From Nostoc sp. RI_552 (lineage in GTDB: Bacteria > Cyanobacteriota > Cyanobacteriia > Cyanobacteriales > Nostocaceae): a stretch of DNA of 64,000 nucleotides. Of the stretch, positions 28,402 through 37,519 are shown one piece after another (position 1 is the first letter of the stretch; the number at the start of each line of letters is the position of its first letter). The translations under genes were made by a program, and so were the position numbers. A model generated the notes under the pieces. The model saw only the letters and a list, made by a program, of their open reading frames with translations. It made no database searches and was not told the origin of the DNA. Location of the stretch: NCBI GenBank assembly GCA_016124525.1, contig WGNO01000015.1, positions 62,001-126,000 on the forward strand. The letters run 5' to 3'.

Positions 28402-29688
28402 ATGACTGTGCTGACATCTCATGAAGACACTTTTAAACAACCACAAGATGACGAAGTGGTTTTGTCGGTGAAGAATGTATCTAAGCGGTTTTGTCGGGAT
28501 TTAAAGAAGTCCCTATTTTATGGCATACAAGATATAGCTGGTGAGGTCTTTGGCGCTCGACGTAAAGATGTAGAGTTACGCAAAGGTGAGTTTTGGGCGC
28601 TCAATGATGTTAGCTTTGAACTGCGCCGGGGCGAGGCGTTGGGATTAGTGGGGGCGAATGGTGCGGGGAAAACAACCATGCTCAGGATTATTAGTGGCTT
28701 GATTAAGCCGGATCATGGTTCCGTGGAGATTAAGGGGCGGGTTGCACCTTTAATTGCTTTGGGGGCTGGGTTTAATCCTATTTTGACGGGGCGAGAGAAT
28801 GTTTATGTGAATATGTCGATTTTGGGGCTTTCCAAAGAAGAGATTGATGAGCGGTTTGAGGATGTGGTAGAGTTTGCCGAGATTGGGGAAGCCATTGATG
28901 CACCAGTGCAGAGTTATAGTTCCGGGATGGCGGCTAGGTTGGGGTTTGCTTGTGCAATTCATACGGAGCCAGATATTCTGTTAATTGATGAAGTCTTGTC
29001 AGTTGGGGATATTAGGTTTAGAGGTAAGTGCAACACTCGCCTCAAAAAACTACAAGATCAGGGAACTTCTGTTGTCATGGTAAGCCATTCGTCTCAGTCT
29101 ATTTTGAATGTTTGTAGGTCTGCTGTATATTTATTGAGGGGAAACTTGATATGCCAGGGCGATGTAAGTAAGGTCATGTCTCGTTATGAACAAGACTTGC
29201 ATGGACTTATTTTTCAAAGCTCACCTACAAGATTTGTGAGAAATTCTAGACTTAGAGAAGGGTCAACTAGCTTAGATATAGTTTCTATTTTTTTTAGAGA
29301 CTTTAAAAATAATATTATTGATTATCCCGAGAGCGGTAAATTTACATCTTTTTGTGTTGCTTGCAAAATTTATAAAGAATTACAACACGTTTCTCTTTAT
29401 GTTGTAATTAATAGTGCTGGGGGAGAAAATGAAAAAATATTACTTTTAAGTAGCTACAATGATAAAATCTCCTTTTCTGCTAAACCAGGCAATTATGAGT
29501 TTCGCATGAAAATGCCTTATATTGGATTGAAGCCAGGTCAGTATTATGCTCAAGTAGTTTGTAAAACTGGCAGTCTTCAAGTACTTGATTATGTGGAAAC
29601 TTTTTTATTTTCAGTTACATCCAATCAGCCTTGCGAAAGGAATCTATATTTTCAATCAAGAGAGTGGGAACTTGTTGAAAATATTTAG
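28402..29688 (+). CDS. wzt: Polysaccharide ABC exporter ATPase (Wzt-like) with C-terminal domain
   Basis: 428 residues. The ATPase has Walker A GANGAGKT at 84-91, signature YSSGM at 172-176 and Walker B ILLIDE at 192-197. After residue 250 comes a Wzt-type C-terminal domain of about 170 residues, probably an immunoglobulin-like glycan-binding module that recognises the finished O-glycan (VSIFFRDFKNNIIDY; CVACKIYKELQHVSLYVVINSAGG). The N-terminal half closely resembles the second copy at 54.7 kb, but the C-terminal domains differ, suggesting recognition of different glycans. It pairs with the upstream permease. The 196-bp gap after it may hold an internal promoter. Confidence 0.94.
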   Translation: MTVLTSHEDTFKQPQDDEVVLSVKNVSKRFCRDLKKSLFYGIQDIAGEVFGARRKDVELRKGEFWALNDVSFELRRGEALGLVGANGAGKTTMLRIISGLIKPDHGSVEIKGRVAPLIALGAGFNPILTGRENVYVNMSILGLSKEEIDERFEDVVEFAEIGEAIDAPVQSYSSGMAARLGFACAIHTEPDILLIDEVLSVGDIRFRGKCNTRLKKLQDQGTSVVMVSHSSQSILNVCRSAVYLLRGNLICQGDVSKVMSRYEQDLHGLIFQSSPTRFVRNSRLREGSTSLDIVSIFFRDFKNNIIDYPESGKFTSFCVACKIYKELQHVSLYVVINSAGGENEKILLLSSYNDKISFSAKPGNYEFRMKMPYIGLKPGQYYAQVVCKTGSLQVLDYVETFLFSVTSNQPCERNLYFQSREWELVENI

Positions 29689-29884
29689 ACTGAATACAAA
29701 TTTAATTTTGTATTTCTGGTTCAGAGTTGCTGGTGGATTATGTCAAAAAAACTTTATTCTTAATCAAGGGTTGTTGACAAAAAATTAGCTAATGGGGTGC
29801 AAGAAAATGAACTAAACGAACAAGACTAGTTTTCTGTTGGTTCTGATTCAGATTAATATATGTGCATTGCAGCATCAAAGATAA

Positions 29885-31342
29885 ATGAAAGAAAAAGATA
29901 AAAGTAATTATCAAAGCGAGATAGAATCAGTCATTTCTGGAGGATATTGTATTGGATGTGGTGTCTGTTCGGCGGTAAGTAATGGGAGTGTTCAAGTTTC
30001 TTTAAATGAACTTGGAATGTATAATGCAAAATTGAATGTTTCTTTTGCAAACCAAAAAACAGAAGTTTTCCAAAAAATTGATTACGTGTGCCCTTTCACA
30101 GACAAGGGACATAATGAAACTGAAATTTCCCAGGAACTTTTTCCTAAAAGTGCAATTATTGATTCAAAGGCAGGACGTTATAGTTATTCTTACGCTGGCT
30201 GGGTAGAAGAAGATAATTTTCGTAGCAATGGTAGTTCTGGAGGTATGGTTTCTTGGTTTCTCTGTGAACTCCTAAGAAATAATGAAGTGGATTATGTTAT
30301 TCATGTAAAACCCAATAATTCTAATGGTGAAAAACCTCTATTTAATTTTGCTGTTTCTCAAAGTCAAGAAGAAATAAGACTTGGTTCCAAATCTCGTTAC
30401 TACCCAGTTTCGTATTCTGAAACTCTCGAATTAATTAGAGAAACACCTGGACGTTATGCAGTAGTAGGATTGCCTTGTTTTATCAAAGCAATTCGTTTAT
30501 TGTCAAACGTAGATTATATTTTTAGGGAGCGTATCACAACTACTGTAGGTTTAGTATGTGGCCATTTGAAAAGTGCTTTCTATCTCGATATGATGGCTTG
30601 GCAACTGGGAATTCCTCCTGAAAACACAGAATTATTCGACTTTAGAAAAAAGATAGAATGTGATGATGCCCATAACTATGGTGTTGAAGCCAAAGGAAAG
30701 TATGATCCTGAAATGAAGCAAGCTTTTGCTCGCAATCTTTATGGAACTAATTGGGGATACGGTTTCTTTAAATATCATGCGTGTGATTTCTGTGATGATG
30801 TGTTAGCAGAAACAGCAGACATTGTTTTTGGGGATGCCTGGATAGATCAATATGATAAAGATTGGAGAGGAACAAATATAATAGTTGTTCGCAATGAGAG
30901 GTTAAATGTAATTCTCACACATGCTGTTATATCAAACAAAATTGTCTTAAATGAGCTTAGTCTTGAAGATCTAATTGCTTCTCAATCAGGTAGTTTTCGT
31001 CATCGCCGTGATGGGTTATCCATTCGTCTTGCCGAAAAAAAGAGAAATGGTAAATGGGTTCCTCGTAAAAGAGTGGAAGTTTCTGAACTCGCAAGTAGGA
31101 TTTTGGAGTCTAATTTATATGTCGTTAGGATGAAGATGTCTTCTTTTAGTCATTTGGCTTTTCAGGAAGCTCTCAATAAGGATGATTTTAATATTTTTAA
31201 ACAGCGAATGTCTAAGTACGAAAGTGAATATTTAAAGGCGATGGCTATTCGTGATTTCTTCAGAGGAAGACCCAAGCGGATAATCAACCTCTTTAAAACT
31301 TATGCTAAACAATTACTTAAAAATATAAAAAGGTATATATAA
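29885..31342 (+). CDS. FrhB-type Fe-S protein (coenzyme F420 hydrogenase/dehydrogenase beta subunit domain) of polysaccharide loci
   Basis: 485 residues. An N-terminal ferredoxin-like CIGCGVC (Cys22, 25, 28) is followed by the FrhB N- and C-terminal domains: NGSSGGMVSWFL, RYAVVGLPCFIKAIR, GLVCGHLKSAFY, CDFCDDVLAETADIVFGDAW. Proteins of this type occur commonly beside polysaccharide pyruvyl transferases in surface-glycan loci, where their substrate is unknown; here the pyruvyl transferase start codon overlaps its stop by one base, implying translational coupling. A role in reducing or processing a pyruvate-type substituent is only inference. It is AT-rich like other transferred-looking genes of the locus. 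Confidence 0.88.
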   Translation: MKEKDKSNYQSEIESVISGGYCIGCGVCSAVSNGSVQVSLNELGMYNAKLNVSFANQKTEVFQKIDYVCPFTDKGHNETEISQELFPKSAIIDSKAGRYSYSYAGWVEEDNFRSNGSSGGMVSWFLCELLRNNEVDYVIHVKPNNSNGEKPLFNFAVSQSQEEIRLGSKSRYYPVSYSETLELIRETPGRYAVVGLPCFIKAIRLLSNVDYIFRERITTTVGLVCGHLKSAFYLDMMAWQLGIPPENTELFDFRKKIECDDAHNYGVEAKGKYDPEMKQAFARNLYGTNWGYGFFKYHACDFCDDVLAETADIVFGDAWIDQYDKDWRGTNIIVVRNERLNVILTHAVISNKIVLNELSLEDLIASQSGSFRHRRDGLSIRLAEKKRNGKWVPRKRVEVSELASRILESNLYVVRMKMSSFSHLAFQEALNKDDFNIFKQRMSKYESEYLKAMAIRDFFRGRPKRIINLFKTYAKQLLKNIKRYI

Positions 31343-32715
31343 TGATAGGAAATTTTGACTCAAACAGAAATATTTCTCGTAACCTCCTTCTAATTGGCGA
31401 CTATAGACCAGGCCAAAATTTTGGCGCCATCGCTACTTCAACATCTTTAATAGCAATTGCCAAACAAAGTGTTGGAGAGCAAAATCTTTCCATAATTGAC
31501 CAACGTTCATTTAAAGGACTTTCTCCTAGAAGTGGTTATGGGGTTTATAGTATGCCTAAAATCCAACCATTATATGCAGAAGAGGTCGTACATGAACATA
31601 GACAATCTTCTATTCGTTCTCATCTAAAAAATAATTTAATAAAAATTCCATTTCTAAGGAATGGGATACAGTTTATACGGAGTAAAGTTAAAAAATCAAA
31701 ATTACCCGCAGTTAAAGCAACACCTATTCCTACTAAGTTTGAAGATTTTGATAGCGCAGCAAGGATGGTAATGAATGGTGATATTATGCACTTTGAGTAC
31801 CAACTATTACAACGCTGCGATGCTGTTTATGTTAATGGTGAGGGTAATATTGTAAATAATATTCACAACAAGGGAGGAGATTATCGGATAGGGGCAAGGT
31901 ATATTCTTTTTTTGATATATCTTGCAGCCAAGTATTTTAATAAGCCTTGTGCTATCGTTAATCACATAGTTGATCCTGATCAAGAAGAGCCCAGAGAGAT
32001 GATTAGGCGTATATATCCTTTATGTAAGCATGTGCTTGTTCGTGATCCTTTCTCTTTAGAAGTTTTAGAAAATATAGGCTTCTCAAACGCGAGATATATT
32101 CCGGATGCTTTGTTTAACTACACTGTGAATCCATCTCTAATTAATAGATTCAAGGATGCTGGCGTAATTGATTTTGATAAACCATATGTTTGTATAGGTG
32201 ATTCTGCATCTTCAGGATATGTAGATTGGTCAATTGAAAATTTTTATAAGCAAATTATTGGCGAAGTCAAACATCGTTACGGTCAAGTTGTGGTTGTTGA
32301 TGGAGGTGCGCCAATATGTTCTAAAGTACTTCAGGAACTGTGTGAAGAATTGGGAATTTTCAGAATTACAGTTGGAAATACGACTTTTGAAGAGCTTGGA
32401 GCAATTCTTGCTCATTCTAAGGCCTTCATATCTGGCAGATGGCACGCTTCTATTCTGGCTACTTTATCGGGAACCCCCTCTGTGTTATTCGGCACTGATA
32501 GTCATAAAACTCGTGCATTGCACAGTATGGCTAATCTTTCAAGTAGCTTTTACAAAATTGAAGAACTGCCATATAAAATCAATGAGTTATTATTTGATTT
32601 AGAGGTAACTCTTTCCAACGAAATGGAAATTAGAGAGAGATTAAAAGTGTTTAGTCAGGATTGCAAAGAAAAAACCCAATACTACTTTGAGGTTATTCAG
32701 GATCTCATCTCATAA
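31342..32715 (+). CDS. Polysaccharide pyruvyl transferase family protein
   Basis: 457 residues; ATG overlaps the preceding stop (TAATG). Family members transfer a pyruvate ketal from PEP to a sugar. Seen: N-terminal NLLLIGDYRPGQNFGAIATS (nucleotide-binding-like turn), VYVNGEGNIVNN, RDPFSLEVL, VCIGDS, and the C-terminal SKAFISGRWHASILATLSGTPSVLFGTDSHK block that defines the family (GRWH..I). Slightly longer than average. Its coupling to the FrhB-like gene is a recurrent pairing. The acceptor sugar is unknown. Overlap with the next reading frame occurs only if neuA started at an upstream TTG. Confidence 0.9.
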   Translation: MIGNFDSNRNISRNLLLIGDYRPGQNFGAIATSTSLIAIAKQSVGEQNLSIIDQRSFKGLSPRSGYGVYSMPKIQPLYAEEVVHEHRQSSIRSHLKNNLIKIPFLRNGIQFIRSKVKKSKLPAVKATPIPTKFEDFDSAARMVMNGDIMHFEYQLLQRCDAVYVNGEGNIVNNIHNKGGDYRIGARYILFLIYLAAKYFNKPCAIVNHIVDPDQEEPREMIRRIYPLCKHVLVRDPFSLEVLENIGFSNARYIPDALFNYTVNPSLINRFKDAGVIDFDKPYVCIGDSASSGYVDWSIENFYKQIIGEVKHRYGQVVVVDGGAPICSKVLQELCEELGIFRITVGNTTFEELGAILAHSKAFISGRWHASILATLSGTPSVLFGTDSHKTRALHSMANLSSSFYKIEELPYKINELLFDLEVTLSNEMEIRERLKVFSQDCKEKTQYYFEVIQDLIS

Positions 32716-32731
32716 GTATGAGTCTAAAGAA

Positions 32732-33406
32732 GTGTCAATAGTCATCATCCCCGCACGTGGCGGTTCCAAAGGCGTTCCTGGTAAAAACCTGCGCCTCCTT
32801 GCAGGTAAACCACTCATCGCCCATTCTATCCTAGATGCACAAGCAGCCCATCTAGTCGATCGCATCTACGTCACCACCGACGACCCAGAAATTGCCTCTG
32901 TATCCCGCAGCTATGGAGCAGAAATTATTCAACGCCCTGTAGAACTGGCTACAGATACAGCATCTTCGGAATCTGCTCTTATCCATGCTGTAACTGAAAT
33001 TGAAAAAACAGGTGTTAACCCGGAACTAATTGTATTTCTACAGTGTACCTCACCCTTGCGTAATGGTATTGACATTGACCTCGCCATTGAGCAACTCCAG
33101 AATGAAAACGCCGACTCTCTGGTTTCTGTCTCCCCCAGTCATCGCTTTCTCTGGCATCATGTCAATGGTGTAGGTCAATCTATTAACTATGACTATCGCC
33201 ACCGCCAGCGTCGCCAAGATATGAACCCCCAATATATGGAAAATGGTTCAATTTACATTTTTAAACCGTGGGTATTAAAAGAATTAAATAACCGATTGGG
33301 GGGCAAAGTTTCTTTATTTGTCATGAGGGAAGAACAAAGTCACGAAATAGATTCTTTAGAAGATTTTGAATACATAGATTTTTTACTTAATAAACAACTA
33401 ACATAA
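32732..33406 (+). CDS. neuA: CMP-nonulosonate (acylneuraminate) cytidylyltransferase
   Basis: Activates a sialic-acid-like nine-carbon sugar as CMP derivative. 224 residues from the GTG at 32732; a TTG at 32687 would overlap the upstream gene and add an uncharacteristic 15 residues. IIPARGGSKGVPGKNLR is the nucleotide-binding signature, followed by VTTDDPEIA, LQCTSPLR, and NGSIYIF near the C-terminus. Length is that of the short NeuA type without an esterase domain. It precedes neuB by 12 bp, which makes it more likely that the pathway is a nonulosonic acid one rather than KDO. No neuC (2-epimerase) is seen in the window. Confidence 0.92.
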   Translation: MSIVIIPARGGSKGVPGKNLRLLAGKPLIAHSILDAQAAHLVDRIYVTTDDPEIASVSRSYGAEIIQRPVELATDTASSESALIHAVTEIEKTGVNPELIVFLQCTSPLRNGIDIDLAIEQLQNENADSLVSVSPSHRFLWHHVNGVGQSINYDYRHRQRRQDMNPQYMENGSIYIFKPWVLKELNNRLGGKVSLFVMREEQSHEIDSLEDFEYIDFLLNKQLT

Positions 33407-33418
33407 CGCGTTAAAAAA

Positions 33419-35665
33419 ATGATTATAGATAAGAACCTATCCAAATATATTGTCTTCGCTGAAGACGATATCATCAACGCCCTGAAAAAAATCAGCGACA
33501 ACAAAAACCGCATTATCTTTTCAGTCACCGAAGCAGGAGTTTTAGAAGGTGTCCTCACCGATGGGGACTTTCGCCGTTGGTTGGTGAAGCAAGACACTAT
33601 TAATTTAAATCAACCAGTCTCTAAAATTTCTAACAAAAACTATAAATATGTTGATTACACAGAAGACCCGGCAAAGATTCAATCTTACTTTTCTCCAGAA
33701 ATTGAATTTATCCCCCTTTTAGATAAAAACCGTCATTTAGTAGCAGTTGCTTGTCGGAAATCTCAAGGCATCCGTATTGGTGATTTTATCATTGATGCCC
33801 AATTTCCTACATTTGTCATTGCGGAAATTGGTAATAATCACAACGGTAGTTTAGAACTAGCAAAACAGTTGATTGACGCAGCCATAGCAGCAGGAGCCGA
33901 CTGTGCAAAATTCCAAATGCGGGATCTCAAATCTCTCTATAGCAATGCAGGTAATGCTAATGATGCGAGTGAAGATTTAGGTTCACAGTACACACTGGAT
34001 TTACTATCACGCTTTCAACTAACTTCCCAAGAACTGTTTGCAGCCTTTGACTATTGCCGTTCTCAGGGAATTTTACCTCTTTGTACTCCTTGGGATTTAG
34101 AAAGTCTAGCTTTGTTAGAAGAATACGGGATGCAGGCGTATAAAGTTGCATCTGCTGATTTAACAAACCATGATCTTTTAACAGCTTTGGCGAAAACAGG
34201 TAAGCCATTGCTCTGTTCCACAGGGATGGCCACGGAGCAGGAAATATCCGAAACTGTGGCGTTACTCAAACGCTTGGGAGCCATGTATGTACTGTTGCAC
34301 TGCAATTCAACTTATCCAGCCCCATTTAAGGATGTTAACCTCAATTACATAGAAAGATTAAAAGAAATTGGGGACTGTCCTGTTGGTTACTCTGGACATG
34401 AGCGGGGAATTAATGTTGCTGTAGCTGCTGTAGCTAAGGGTGCAAAGGTGATTGAAAAACACTTCACCCTAGACAAAACCATGGAAGGGAACGACCACAA
34501 AGTGAGCTTGTTACCAGAGGAGTTTCGCCTCATGGTGGAAGGAATTCGCCAAGTTGAACAGTCCCTGGGAGAAAGTGGCGATCGCAAACTCAGCCAGGGT
34601 GAGTTAATGAACCGGGAAACACTAGCCAAAAGCTTAGTAATTAACTGCAACCTCAAACCAGGGGAAATCATTACCCAGGGTATGATTGAGGTGAAAAGCC
34701 CAGGTAAAGGTTTGCAGCCAAATCGCAAAGCTGAACTAATTGGTAAACCAGCAAAACGCGAGTTTAAACCCGGTGACTTCTTCTATCCCAGTGATTTAGC
34801 CCATGAACGGGTAGAGGGGAGAAAATACCATTTTAAACGTCCGTGGGGTTTACCTGTTCGCTATCACGATTTTCAGGCGCTTTTAGCTAAAACTAATCCC
34901 GATTTACTAGAGTTTCACCTGAGTTACAAAGATTTAGAACAAGATATTCATCAGTTTTTTGAACAGCCTCTAGATTTAGATTTAGTAGTTCATGCTCCAG
35001 AATTATTTGCTGGTGACCACTTACTGGATCTTTGTTCCCAAAATGAAGCTTACCGTCAGCATTCCATTGCCGAACTTCAGCGAGTAATTGACATTACTCG
35101 ACAACTCAAACCTTACTTTAAGCAGGCTATTCGTCCCTGTATTGTTACCAATGTGGGAGGCTTTACTTTAGATGCAGCAATGGAGCAATGGCAAAGAGAG
35201 CAGCTTTATGAGTTATTAAGTGATAGCCTTGGCCAACTTGATGCTACAGGCGTTGAAGTGATTCCCCAAACCATGCCCCCATTCCCTTGGCATTTTGGTG
35301 GACAACGTTATCATAACTTGTTCGTTGACCCCCAGGATACCGCCGACTTTTGCCGTCAACATGGGTATCGAGTTTGTCTAGACATATCACATTCCAAGTT
35401 GGCGTGCAATCACCATAAATTGTCGTTCAAAGAGTTTATTGAGCAAATTGGAACTTATGTAGCCCATTTACATATTGCCGATTCCGAGGGTTTGGATGGA
35501 GAAGGCTTACAAATTGGAGAAGGTGAAATTGACTTTCCGGCTTTAGCGGAAGATTTACACAAGACTGCACCCAATGCGTCATTTATCCCCGAAATTTGGC
35601 AGGGGCATAAAAATGAAGGCGAAGGCTTTTGGATAGCGCTGCAAAAACTAGAGAACTATCTCTAA
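33419..35665 (+). CDS. neuB: Three-part fusion: CBS-like domain, NeuB synthase with SAF domain, sugar-isomerase TIM barrel
   Basis: 748 residues, about twice a normal NeuB (about 345). Residues 1-120 form a CBS-pair-like module (IIFSVTEAGVLEGVLTDGDFRRWL; FIPLLDKNRHLVAV). Residues 125-395 are the NeuB TIM barrel condensing PEP with an acylated amino sugar: FVIAEIGNNHNGS, AKFQ, CTPWD, KVASADLTN, LLCSTGMA, LLHCNSTYPAP, GYSGHE, EKHFTLDKTMEGNDH. About 400-463 is the SAF/antifreeze-like domain (KSLVINCNLKPGEIIT). About 470-748 is a second TIM barrel resembling xylose-isomerase-like sugar epimerases (ISHSKLACNHH, HIADSEGLDGEGLQIGEGEIDF, PEIWQGHKNEGEGF). The third domain's activity is inferred from fold only. 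Confidence 0.9.
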   Translation: MIIDKNLSKYIVFAEDDIINALKKISDNKNRIIFSVTEAGVLEGVLTDGDFRRWLVKQDTINLNQPVSKISNKNYKYVDYTEDPAKIQSYFSPEIEFIPLLDKNRHLVAVACRKSQGIRIGDFIIDAQFPTFVIAEIGNNHNGSLELAKQLIDAAIAAGADCAKFQMRDLKSLYSNAGNANDASEDLGSQYTLDLLSRFQLTSQELFAAFDYCRSQGILPLCTPWDLESLALLEEYGMQAYKVASADLTNHDLLTALAKTGKPLLCSTGMATEQEISETVALLKRLGAMYVLLHCNSTYPAPFKDVNLNYIERLKEIGDCPVGYSGHERGINVAVAAVAKGAKVIEKHFTLDKTMEGNDHKVSLLPEEFRLMVEGIRQVEQSLGESGDRKLSQGELMNRETLAKSLVINCNLKPGEIITQGMIEVKSPGKGLQPNRKAELIGKPAKREFKPGDFFYPSDLAHERVEGRKYHFKRPWGLPVRYHDFQALLAKTNPDLLEFHLSYKDLEQDIHQFFEQPLDLDLVVHAPELFAGDHLLDLCSQNEAYRQHSIAELQRVIDITRQLKPYFKQAIRPCIVTNVGGFTLDAAMEQWQREQLYELLSDSLGQLDATGVEVIPQTMPPFPWHFGGQRYHNLFVDPQDTADFCRQHGYRVCLDISHSKLACNHHKLSFKEFIEQIGTYVAHLHIADSEGLDGEGLQIGEGEIDFPALAEDLHKTAPNASFIPEIWQGHKNEGEGFWIALQKLENYL

Positions 35666-35693
35666 TACAAATACTCTCATATTCTAAAATACA

Positions 35694-37184
35694 ATGAACG
35701 ATGACTTAATTAAAAAATTTAACTTTCCCTTAGCAGGTGAAGCAGAAGCTTTTTGGGAGAGCCAAAAACTTTTGGGAAAGATAGATAGTCGTTTTAATCT
35801 CTATTTTAGGAGTATAATTTATAACGTTAGTTTTGCAGATACAGAACCTTTAGCAGAAAAATCTGGTTTTATAAACAACAGTTTTTTAAATAAAAAAATA
35901 ACTGGGTTATATCAAAAACTTTTAACTCTTATTCAGAAGAATACAAAAATCGAATGTGATATTTTAATCAATCCTTCATTTTGTACATTTAACAGAATTA
36001 CAGAAAAAAAGCTAGTTTTGAATCTGATTGAGTCATGTACCTCTCTGGGTTTAATTGTATGTGTTGTATGCAACAATGAAATAAAGCAAATTCTTAGTGG
36101 TGAACTGGATGATCTAGTTACAAGTAAGAATGTTATGCTCATAAACCCTATTTCTGAAATGACATGGTTTCAGAAGAAAATAGTAAGGGTATTATCTAAA
36201 ATAATTGCTAAAGCAGATTTTAGAGAAGTTACTAGGATACTGGCAAAAAATAGAATAAATATTAATCGTCAAGTTTATTCCTCGATAGAATCGGCTATTT
36301 ATAATAAATTTTCGTGGCTACATATACAAAAAAACTTAAACTTTAAATTCGTAATTTTGCGATGTGAATGGGATGATTTTTCTGTATCAATAACTGAAAG
36401 TTCAAAATTGAAAGAGATTCCAGTAATATGTTTTCAACATGGAGTAATTAGCCATACACTAGATGTTCCTGTTAGAGTTGATCGTTTTCTGACCTTCGGA
36501 GAGCAATCAGCAAAGTTAATGACAGAACTTAATCATCAATTTGCTCAAGCAACTAATCAATCCAATTTATGTTCAGAATTTTATCCTGTGGGTTCAATCA
36601 CTGATAGTATAAAATTACAAATTAATAATTTTTCTAGGCGTTCTGTTTTGATTATTGATCAGTCTGTTGATAGAGCTTGTAAATTTAACGGATTAAGCCA
36701 ACTCATCGAAGAAACTGAACGCTTAATTAAAGCACTACTTCTATGTGATCCTGTAGAAAAAATAGTGATTAGACCACATCCACAATCTAAGTTTTTTGAG
36801 TTTTGGGAGTGGTGTAGTATCAATTATCCTCACAAATTTGATATATCTCATCCTAGATTAAAACTTGAAGTAGATATCCAGAGAAATTCTATTGCAGTAG
36901 GTCTTTTCAGCGGAGCCTTAGCCGTTGCTGCTGCGAGTGGATTGCCTAGCTATTTTCTCACTTTACAGGATGCTTATTTTACTCCAGATTTAAACTGTTT
37001 TAAAAATGATTTCGCATTACCTTTTGACCGATTAATCCATAAACTTCAAAAGCTGACTACAGATGAAGCATTTTATTTAGAAGAAAGGAGAAGATGTTTG
37101 GAAACGAGCAGTATATATTATGCAAAGAATCAACAAGTAAGCATTGATAAAAACTTTATCAAAGAATATATTTTAAATATGTAA
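35694..37184 (+). CDS. Putative GT-B glycosyltransferase, possibly of a nonulosonic acid
   Basis: 496 residues, no close family recognised. The C-terminal half has features of polysialyl/capsular-type GT-B enzymes: PVICFQHGVISHTLDVPVRVDRFLTFGEQSA (HG plus a later tyrosine/glycine-rich loop), VIRPHPQSKFFEFWEWC with the HP motif, and NSIAVGLFSGALAVAAASGLPSYFL near the end. The N-terminal half is unlike anything I know. It starts 28 bp after neuB and runs in the same direction, so a role in transferring the CMP-activated sugar made by neuA/neuB is a reasonable inference. AT-rich (about 35% G+C by eye) relative to neuB. Confidence 0.75.
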   Translation: MNDDLIKKFNFPLAGEAEAFWESQKLLGKIDSRFNLYFRSIIYNVSFADTEPLAEKSGFINNSFLNKKITGLYQKLLTLIQKNTKIECDILINPSFCTFNRITEKKLVLNLIESCTSLGLIVCVVCNNEIKQILSGELDDLVTSKNVMLINPISEMTWFQKKIVRVLSKIIAKADFREVTRILAKNRININRQVYSSIESAIYNKFSWLHIQKNLNFKFVILRCEWDDFSVSITESSKLKEIPVICFQHGVISHTLDVPVRVDRFLTFGEQSAKLMTELNHQFAQATNQSNLCSEFYPVGSITDSIKLQINNFSRRSVLIIDQSVDRACKFNGLSQLIEETERLIKALLLCDPVEKIVIRPHPQSKFFEFWEWCSINYPHKFDISHPRLKLEVDIQRNSIAVGLFSGALAVAAASGLPSYFLTLQDAYFTPDLNCFKNDFALPFDRLIHKLQKLTTDEAFYLEERRRCLETSSIYYAKNQQVSIDKNFIKEYILNM

Positions 37185-37198
37185 AAATATAAAATACT

Positions 37199-37218
37199 AA
37201 GAGGATGTTTTAAAAGGT
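37199..37218. mobile_element. Truncated MITE end
   Basis: AAGAGGATGTTTTAAAAGG, then TATGATTAGTGTATCAAAT, matches the left end of the MITE at 62.81 kb (GGATGTTTTAAAAGT..GATGTATCAAAT). The opposite end is missing. Confidence 0.6.
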
Positions 37219-37500
37219 ATGATTAGTGTATCAAATCTTGTCTTACACCCAGTTTTTGTGAGTTGGGATAATAGTCCTAGAAGGGGAAAAAAGTCTATTA
37301 TTTTGAAAAATTCAACTCCCCAAGAGTTTGAGGATAAATTATCTGAGGTAGTTAGTAAATTGCTTTTACGTCAAGACTTAGATGATAATATCGTCTTTAT
37401 TAATGCCTGGAATGAATGGGCTGAAGGAAATCATTTAGAGCCGGACTTAGGCAACAGCAAAGCTTATCTGGAAGCAGTAAAGCGGGTTATTAAAATTTAG
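37219..37500 (+). pseudogene. C-terminal remnant of a WbsX-type (GH99-like) protein
   Basis: From about 37246 it encodes FVSWDNSPRRGKKS..NSTPQEFEDKL..VFINAWNEWAEGNHLEPD..AYLEAVKRV, the last quarter of the WbsX family seen in full just downstream. The first 10 codons derive from the adjacent MITE end. At 93 residues it lacks the N-terminal catalytic part and should be non-functional. It differs enough from the 37520 gene to be an older, distinct paralogue and not a recent duplicate. Confidence 0.85.
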
Positions 37501-37519
37501 CATCAAAACAATAAATTCA

